Assembly: GCA_900544305.1 (NCBI GenBank)
Contig: UQUV01000062.1
Coordinates: 1 to 10,818, forward strand
DNA length: 10,818 nt
Source of the DNA: an uncultured Porphyromonadaceae bacterium
GTDB lineage: Bacteria; Bacteroidota; Bacteroidia; Bacteroidales; Muribaculaceae
Direction: 5' to 3'
Shown here: piece by piece, positions 7,848 to 10,818 of the stretch
Position numbering within the stretch: the stretch's first letter is position 1
How the letters are laid out: each line of letters begins with the position of its first letter
Made by a program: the position numbers and the translations under genes
Notes under the pieces: generated by a model
Databases searched by the model: none
Told to the model about the DNA's origin: nothing
What the model saw: only the letters and a program-made list of their open reading frames with translations

Positions 7848-7887
7848 GAGGGTGTGCTTGAGAGACGTGTCACAATCACACCCCCTC
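7848..7887 (-). terminator. Hairpin between Asp-box gene and membrane-protein gene (terminator or attenuator)
   Basis: GAGGGTGTG (7848-7856) pairs with CACACC and CTC (7877-7887), leaving a 2-nt bulge and a loop of about 20 nt. On the minus strand it lies 14 nt after the Asp-box gene's stop and is followed by the T-rich TATTATTTATTTTTC. That is close to an intrinsic terminator, though the T run is broken by A. It could end the small-gene transcript, or act as a partial terminator that lowers expression of the downstream genes. No -7 box was found between it and the start at 7822. Confidence 0.45.
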
Positions 7888-7901
7888 ATAGCTAAAACAC
7901 A

Positions 7902-8132
7902 TTAATTACGCTTAGACCATGTTCTACCTTCGTTTGTAGAATAGTAAAGTCCTTTTGAGGTTTGTGCTAAAATTTCCCTTCCGTTATCTGTCAAATCATG
8001 GAAATCACCACATGATGTACCAAAATAACGTTGAGACCATGTTCTACCACCATTGGTTGAATACTCCAATTTGGTTACAGTTTGCGGGGATATACGAATC
8101 AATTCTTTTCCCCTGTTAATCATTTGAGCCAT
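7902..8132 (-). CDS. Small Asp-box (BNR-like) repeat protein, 76 aa
   Basis: A 76-residue protein with two copies of one motif: LEYSTNGGRTWSQRY (22-36) and LYYSTNEGRTWSKRN (62-76). Each fits the Asp-box or BNR pattern S-x-(D/N)-x-G-x-T-W, normally a beta-hairpin turn repeated in sialidase-type and other beta-propellers. Between them lies FHDLTDNGREILAQTSKG (44-61), which also looks like paired strands. Two motifs give at most one or two blades, so a full propeller would need self-assembly. There is no signal peptide, hence probably cytosolic. The ATG at 8130-8132 is chosen; a GTG two codons upstream (8138) and an ATG at 8123 are alternatives. Small proteins of this type seem familiar from Bacteroidales, but I know of no established function. 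It is preceded by a long structured leader whose pairing covers its start codon. Confidence 0.75.
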   Translation of the reverse strand: MAQMINRGKELIRISPQTVTKLEYSTNGGRTWSQRYFGTSCGDFHDLTDNGREILAQTSKGLYYSTNEGRTWSKRN

Positions 8133-8427
8133 ACTCACAAGTTTTTAATTTGCCCTCTCTAACGGGTTGAGGCTTTCCGCTATCTCCCAGTTCCTATAGA
8201 GATTATAAACAACACGAAGCGTGGAACTGCACATCCACATCCTTGTGAGTAGGCCCTGAGAAAACCTTTAGAGACAAATGTGGAGATAGCAGCCCCACGC
8301 ATATGCGCGGAGAACCATCATGCCAAATCTTGTCTCTGTGTAAAGTTTCTCAGGCTTTTCTCACGCAAGATAAAGACATAACGCTTTCTTTTTCTAACAT
8401 GTAAATGAAATGAGCAACCCTCATTCC
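8132..8427 (-). ncRNA. Long structured leader RNA upstream of the Asp-box gene
   Basis: About 290 nt of non-coding sequence lies between the minus-strand promoter box and the small gene, full of perfect inverted repeats. (a) CCTGAGAAA (8255-8263) with TTTCTCAGG (8346-8354), continued by AGAGACAA (8270-8277) with TTGTCTCT (8330-8337), form one long stem. (b) Inside its loop, CCACGC/GCGCGG (8295-8310) forms a small hairpin on the minus strand. (c) In the same loop, GGAGATAGC (8282-8290) is complementary to GCTATCTCC (8179-8187), a pseudoknot. (d) AGTTC (8189-8193) with GAACT (8224-8228) encloses CACG/CGTG (8213-8223). (e) TACTCACAAG (8132-8141) pairs with CTTGTGAGTA (8242-8251), covering the start of the small gene. 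(f) A hairpin near 8152-8173 is possible. It could be a cis-regulatory leader or a free small RNA. I do not recognise a known RNA family. Confidence 0.6.
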
Positions 8428-8433
8428 ATTTAC
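8401..8433. promoter_or_regulatory. 33-bp palindrome overlapping the leader promoter
   Basis: GTAAATG (8401-8407) pairs with CATTTAC (8427-8433), and AATGAG (8409-8414) with CTCATT (8420-8425), around a 5-nt centre with one mismatch. It touches the end of the -7 box and spans the predicted transcription start. It could be an operator for a dimeric repressor, or the inner part could be a 5'-terminal hairpin protecting the RNA. No T run follows on either strand, so it is not a terminator. Confidence 0.5.
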
Positions 8434-8440
8434 AAATATA
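8433..8440 (-). promoter_or_regulatory. Minus-strand promoter -7 box for the leader RNA and cassette
   Basis: Read on the minus strand this is TATATTTG, a full match to TAnnTTTG. TTG at 8465-8463, 22 nt upstream, is a partial -33 element. Transcription would start near 8427 and run through the structured leader into the Asp-box gene. It is divergent from the lgt promoter box about 85 bp away. Confidence 0.55.
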
Positions 8441-8523
8441 TATAAAAACAATCATAAACTTTCAATTACTGACAAAAACTTTCCTTTTTTCATGCAAATA
8501 AAGAAAAACCAAAGATTTTTATG

Positions 8524-8531
8524 TAAGTTTG
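8524..8531 (+). promoter_or_regulatory. lgt promoter, Bacteroidota -7 box
   Basis: TAAGTTTG matches TAnnTTTG exactly. No clear TTTG -33 element is seen 19-22 nt upstream, where the sequence is A-rich. The predicted start near 8538 leaves a leader of about 35 nt without a Shine-Dalgarno site. Confidence 0.6.
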
Positions 8532-8572
8532 CATCTACGAATTAAAGTGGAACCATAAAACATTACAATCAG

Positions 8573-9436
8573 ATGATATCAAATTTCATTACGTGGACTT
8601 TTAATCCTGATATGATTTCGTGGCCGGTGACCATCCGCTGGTACGGCATGATGTTCGCCATCGGTTTTATATTGGGCGTATATATCATTTCTAAAATCTT
8701 CAAGCATGAAGGCGTGAAGCAAAGCTGGGTAGACTCGCTTTTTGTCTACGTCATTCTGTGTACGGTAATCGGTGCCCGATTGGGACACGTGTTCTTCTAT
8801 GCCTGGGACTACTATTCGCAGAATCCGGGCGAAATTCTGAAGGTGTGGCACGGAGGACTGGCCAGCCACGGCGGTGCCATCGGTATCCTGCTCGGCATGT
8901 TCCTCTACTCATGGAAGGTGACGAAACGCAATGTACTGTGGACGCTCGACCGTCTGGTGATTCCGGTGGCCATGGTAGGCGGACTTATCCGCATGGGCAA
9001 CCTGTTCAACCACGAAATTTACGGCGACCCGACCAACCTGCCGTGGGGTTTCCGCTTCATTGAAAACCTCGACGCATGGATGCACGGTGCACAGCCGATA
9101 TTCAGCGTACCCTCCCACCCGACACAAATCTACGAGGCTCTCTGCTACTTTGCCTTGTTCGGACTGCTGATGTTCCTCTACTGGAAGCGCAACGCAGGCG
9201 AACGTCAGGGACTGATTACGGGTGTGTTCTTCGTCATTCTTTTCACGGCACGTTTCCTTATCGAATATATCAAAAACCCGCAGGAAGACTTCGAAGTGGG
9301 CATGATTCTGAACATGGGACAAATTTTGAGCATTCCGTTCATCATTGCCGGCATCATCCTTTGGATTCGCGCAATGAAAAATCCGCGTGTGCCTATCGAC
9401 TATAAAAACGAGTTTGCTCCGGAAGACAAAAAGTAA
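8573..9436 (+). CDS. lgt: Prolipoprotein diacylglyceryl transferase
   Basis: Lgt moves the diacylglyceryl group of phosphatidylglycerol to the lipobox cysteine of prolipoproteins in the inner membrane, the first step of lipoprotein maturation. The 287-residue length is usual and about seven hydrophobic segments are visible. Family landmarks, aligned with the E. coli enzyme, are IRWYGMMFAIGF (21-32) with Tyr24, IGARLGHVFFY (66-76), VWHGGLASHGGAIG (91-104) with His99, the Lgt signature around GGLIRMGNLFNHEIYG (136-151) with Arg140, Asn143, Asn146 and Glu148, SHPTQIYE (181-188), and FTARFLIEYIK (224-234) with Arg227. The ATG at 8573 follows an A-rich leader. It is the first gene of a two-gene operon with the channel gene 6 nt downstream. 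Confidence 0.97.
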   Translation: MISNFITWTFNPDMISWPVTIRWYGMMFAIGFILGVYIISKIFKHEGVKQSWVDSLFVYVILCTVIGARLGHVFFYAWDYYSQNPGEILKVWHGGLASHGGAIGILLGMFLYSWKVTKRNVLWTLDRLVIPVAMVGGLIRMGNLFNHEIYGDPTNLPWGFRFIENLDAWMHGAQPIFSVPSHPTQIYEALCYFALFGLLMFLYWKRNAGERQGLITGVFFVILFTARFLIEYIKNPQEDFEVGMILNMGQILSIPFIIAGIILWIRAMKNPRVPIDYKNEFAPEDKK

Positions 9437-9442
9437 CGGACT

Positions 9443-10621
9443 ATGACAGAACAGCTTGATTCTTTCTATCAGACAATCGGCTATACGGCCGGCGGACAAA
9501 TCGACACGCCCCACCGCATTATCATCGTCGTGTCGGTGCTTGCGCTGTGCTTTATCGTCTATCTGCTCTGTAAAAAGGTTGTCGTACCCGTTCTGCAAAA
9601 ATTGGTTTCAAAAACCTCGGCCACTTGGGACGACCATCTGCTGAACGAAAAGGTGACGAACGTTGCCTGCCAGTTCCTGCCGCTACTTCTCCTCTATCTG
9701 CTACTTCCACTGGCTTTCCACGACAAGCCGCTGATACTCGACGTTGTCAACAAACTGACCGTTCTGCTCATCATAGCCATCGGCACAAAACTGATACTTG
9801 CGTTTATCTCCACGTTCTACATCATCACCAACGAGTCCGACAAGATGCGCAACAAGTCGCTCAAGGGCTTCTACCAGATGCTAAAAATCGTGGTGGTGTG
9901 CATCAGTTTGATTCTAATGTTCAGCATTATTCTTGACAAGCGTCCGGAAGTACTGCTGACCGGTCTGGGAGCTTCGGCAGCCATTCTGATGCTCGTTTTC
10001 AAGGATTCGATTATGGGCCTTGTGGCAGGCGTGCAAATCAACGCCTACGACATGCTCCGTCCCGGCGACTGGATTAAAATGGATAAATTCAACGCCGACG
10101 GTATCGTGACGGAAGTGACACTCAACATTGTCAAAATCCGCAACTGGGACAACACCATCATTACCATCCCGACCTATCTGCTCGTCAGCGATTCGTTTCA
10201 GAACTGGCGCGCCATGTGGGAAAGCGGACGGCGGAGAATAAAGGAAATCCTCTATATCGATGTCAACAGCGTGCATTTTTGCGATGAGGAAGAAAAAGCG
10301 CGCTTCGAGAAACTGGTGAAAAACTGCCCGGCTACCGTGGGACAGCCAAGCAATCTCCACTATTTCCGCTACTATATGGAGAACCACATTGCACAGCATC
10401 CGAAAGTGACAACGGAACCCCACATGATGGTGCGCCTGCAACCAGCCACCGAGCACGGTCTGCCGATAGAGATCTACTGCTTCTCGGCAAACACCCAATG
10501 GATTCCCTATGAACACCTGAAAGCGGAACTGGTTGAGTTTGCCCTCGCCTCGCTCCCCGTGTTCGGACTGAAAGCCTTCCAGTCACCAACCGGAAAAGAC
10601 ATTTCCCAACTTTCGAAATAA
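9443..10621 (+). CDS. ybdG: YbdG-like mechanosensitive channel (MscS superfamily)
   Basis: An inner-membrane channel of 392 residues that should open under membrane tension during hypo-osmotic shock. Hydrophobic segments lie near 25-47, 72-92, 104-126 and 145-165. The pore-lining MscS helix follows, LLTGLGASAAILMLVFKDSIMGLVAGVQI beginning at 171, then the beta domain with LRPGDWIKMD (205-214), GIVTEVTLNIVKIRNWDN (220-237) and IPTYLLVSDSFQNW (242-255). The C-terminal RLQPATEHGLPIEIYCF (331-347), WIPYEHLKAELVEFALASLP (353-372) and FGLKAFQSPTG (374-384) closely resemble E. coli YbdG rather than the shorter MscS. It starts 6 nt after the lgt stop, so the two are co-transcribed, and a strong terminator follows at once. 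Confidence 0.9.
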   Translation: MTEQLDSFYQTIGYTAGGQIDTPHRIIIVVSVLALCFIVYLLCKKVVVPVLQKLVSKTSATWDDHLLNEKVTNVACQFLPLLLLYLLLPLAFHDKPLILDVVNKLTVLLIIAIGTKLILAFISTFYIITNESDKMRNKSLKGFYQMLKIVVVCISLILMFSIILDKRPEVLLTGLGASAAILMLVFKDSIMGLVAGVQINAYDMLRPGDWIKMDKFNADGIVTEVTLNIVKIRNWDNTIITIPTYLLVSDSFQNWRAMWESGRRRIKEILYIDVNSVHFCDEEEKARFEKLVKNCPATVGQPSNLHYFRYYMENHIAQHPKVTTEPHMMVRLQPATEHGLPIEIYCFSANTQWIPYEHLKAELVEFALASLPVFGLKAFQSPTGKDISQLSK

Positions 10622-10623
10622 AA

Positions 10624-10663
10624 ACGGACAGCGGCAGAAAAATCCTGTCGCTGTCTGTTTTTT
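10624..10663 (+). terminator. Rho-independent terminator of lgt-ybdG
   Basis: The segment 10624-10637 (ACGGACAGCGGCAG) pairs with 10645-10658 (CTGTCGCTGTCTGT) over 14 bp including two G-U pairs, with a 7-nt loop. A T run follows to 10663. It begins 3 nt after the stop codon of the channel gene. Confidence 0.88.
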
Positions 10664-10665
10664 CC

Positions 10666-10770
10666 GCATTCACCTTTCACTATTTTTGAATAAAATAGGA
10701 GGCGGTTCGGCATAGCCAAATTTGAAAACTGTGTTTTCATTTGTCTCTGCACTCACCTTTCACTATCTTT
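10666..10770. repeat. Pair of 22-nt direct repeats in intergenic DNA
   Basis: The consensus GCAYTCACCTTTCACTAT followed by YTTT occurs at 10666-10687 and again at 10749-10770, differing at two positions, with starts 83 bp apart. No gene lies between them. They could be remnants of a dispersed repeat, a duplication scar, or binding sites. Confidence 0.5.
10681..10688 (+). promoter_or_regulatory. Possible promoter -7 box for a gene beyond the window
   Basis: TATTTTTG matches TAnnTTTG on the plus strand just after the terminator. It lies within the first of the two direct repeats and its last base extends past it; the second repeat copy reads TATCTTTT and does not match. No -33 element was seen, and the downstream gene, if any, is outside the window. 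Confidence 0.25.
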
Positions 10771-10818
10771 TCTCTAAAACGTGATTGTCGACATCTGCAA
10801 AAAACAGTCTCAGAAAAC

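Noticed and set aside
8132..8427. Retron, group I/II intron, tmRNA or RNase P RNA
   Set aside because: No reverse transcriptase lies nearby, and I see no domain V-like hairpin, group I core, tmRNA or RNase P consensus segments.
8401..8433. Terminator reading of the 33-bp palindrome
   Set aside because: No T run follows on either strand; it abuts a -7 box, so an operator or 5' hairpin fits better.
8909..9598. 229-codon minus-strand reading frame opposite lgt
   Set aside because: It is a His/Asp-rich antisense shadow spanning the lgt-ybdG junction; both plus-strand genes have clear family motifs.
9914..10516. 200-codon minus-strand reading frame opposite the channel gene
   Set aside because: It is an antisense shadow with no recognisable motif.
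1..10818. CRISPR array, tRNA or rRNA genes, transposase or integrase genes
   Set aside because: No regularly spaced repeats, no cloverleaf or rRNA-like segments, and no transposase or recombinase motifs were seen.

Overview
The window reads as a chromosome segment from a Bacteroidales bacterium (phylum Bacteroidota), perhaps near Bacteroides, Prevotella or Paraprevotella. Three things point there. Several genes are preceded by matches to the Bacteroidota -7 promoter box TAnnTTTG. Shine-Dalgarno sites are absent and A-rich leaders stand in their place. The gene families are also typical: a short Pta fused by ATGA overlap to AckA, a small START-like protein, MtgA, Lgt and a YbdG-type channel. 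Genus is inferred from general impression only.

Left part (1-4026), housekeeping. After a 138-bp imperfect palindromic intergenic element (55-192) comes a minus-strand START-like gene with a strong terminator. Divergent from it is the pta-ackA operon (acetyl-CoA to acetate with ATP formation), closed by a perfect 15-bp hairpin terminator. The plus-strand peptidoglycan glycosyltransferase gene mtgA follows.

Middle part (4027-8500), an AT-richer accessory block entirely on the minus strand. In transcription order it holds: a promoter-like box with an overlapping 33-bp palindrome; a roughly 290-nt leader rich in long inverted repeats and a predicted pseudoknot; a 76-aa protein with two Asp-box (BNR-like) repeats; a 483-aa protein with two N-terminal membrane helices and an unrecognised aromatic-rich C-terminal half; a DEDDh 3'-5' exonuclease; and a 577-aa DUF262+DUF1524 (GmrSD-type) nuclease. 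Lying between two cell-envelope genes and ending in a nuclease of a known anti-phage family, this looks like a defence-type cassette. The leader RNA, the small Asp-box protein and the two-helix membrane protein are its unexplained parts.

Right part (8501-10818), housekeeping again. lgt (lipoprotein diacylglyceryl transferase) and a ybdG-like mechanosensitive channel form a tight plus-strand operon with its own promoter box and a strong terminator. A 22-nt near-perfect direct repeat lies in the final intergenic stretch.

All family assignments come from reading motifs by eye. No database search or folding program was run.
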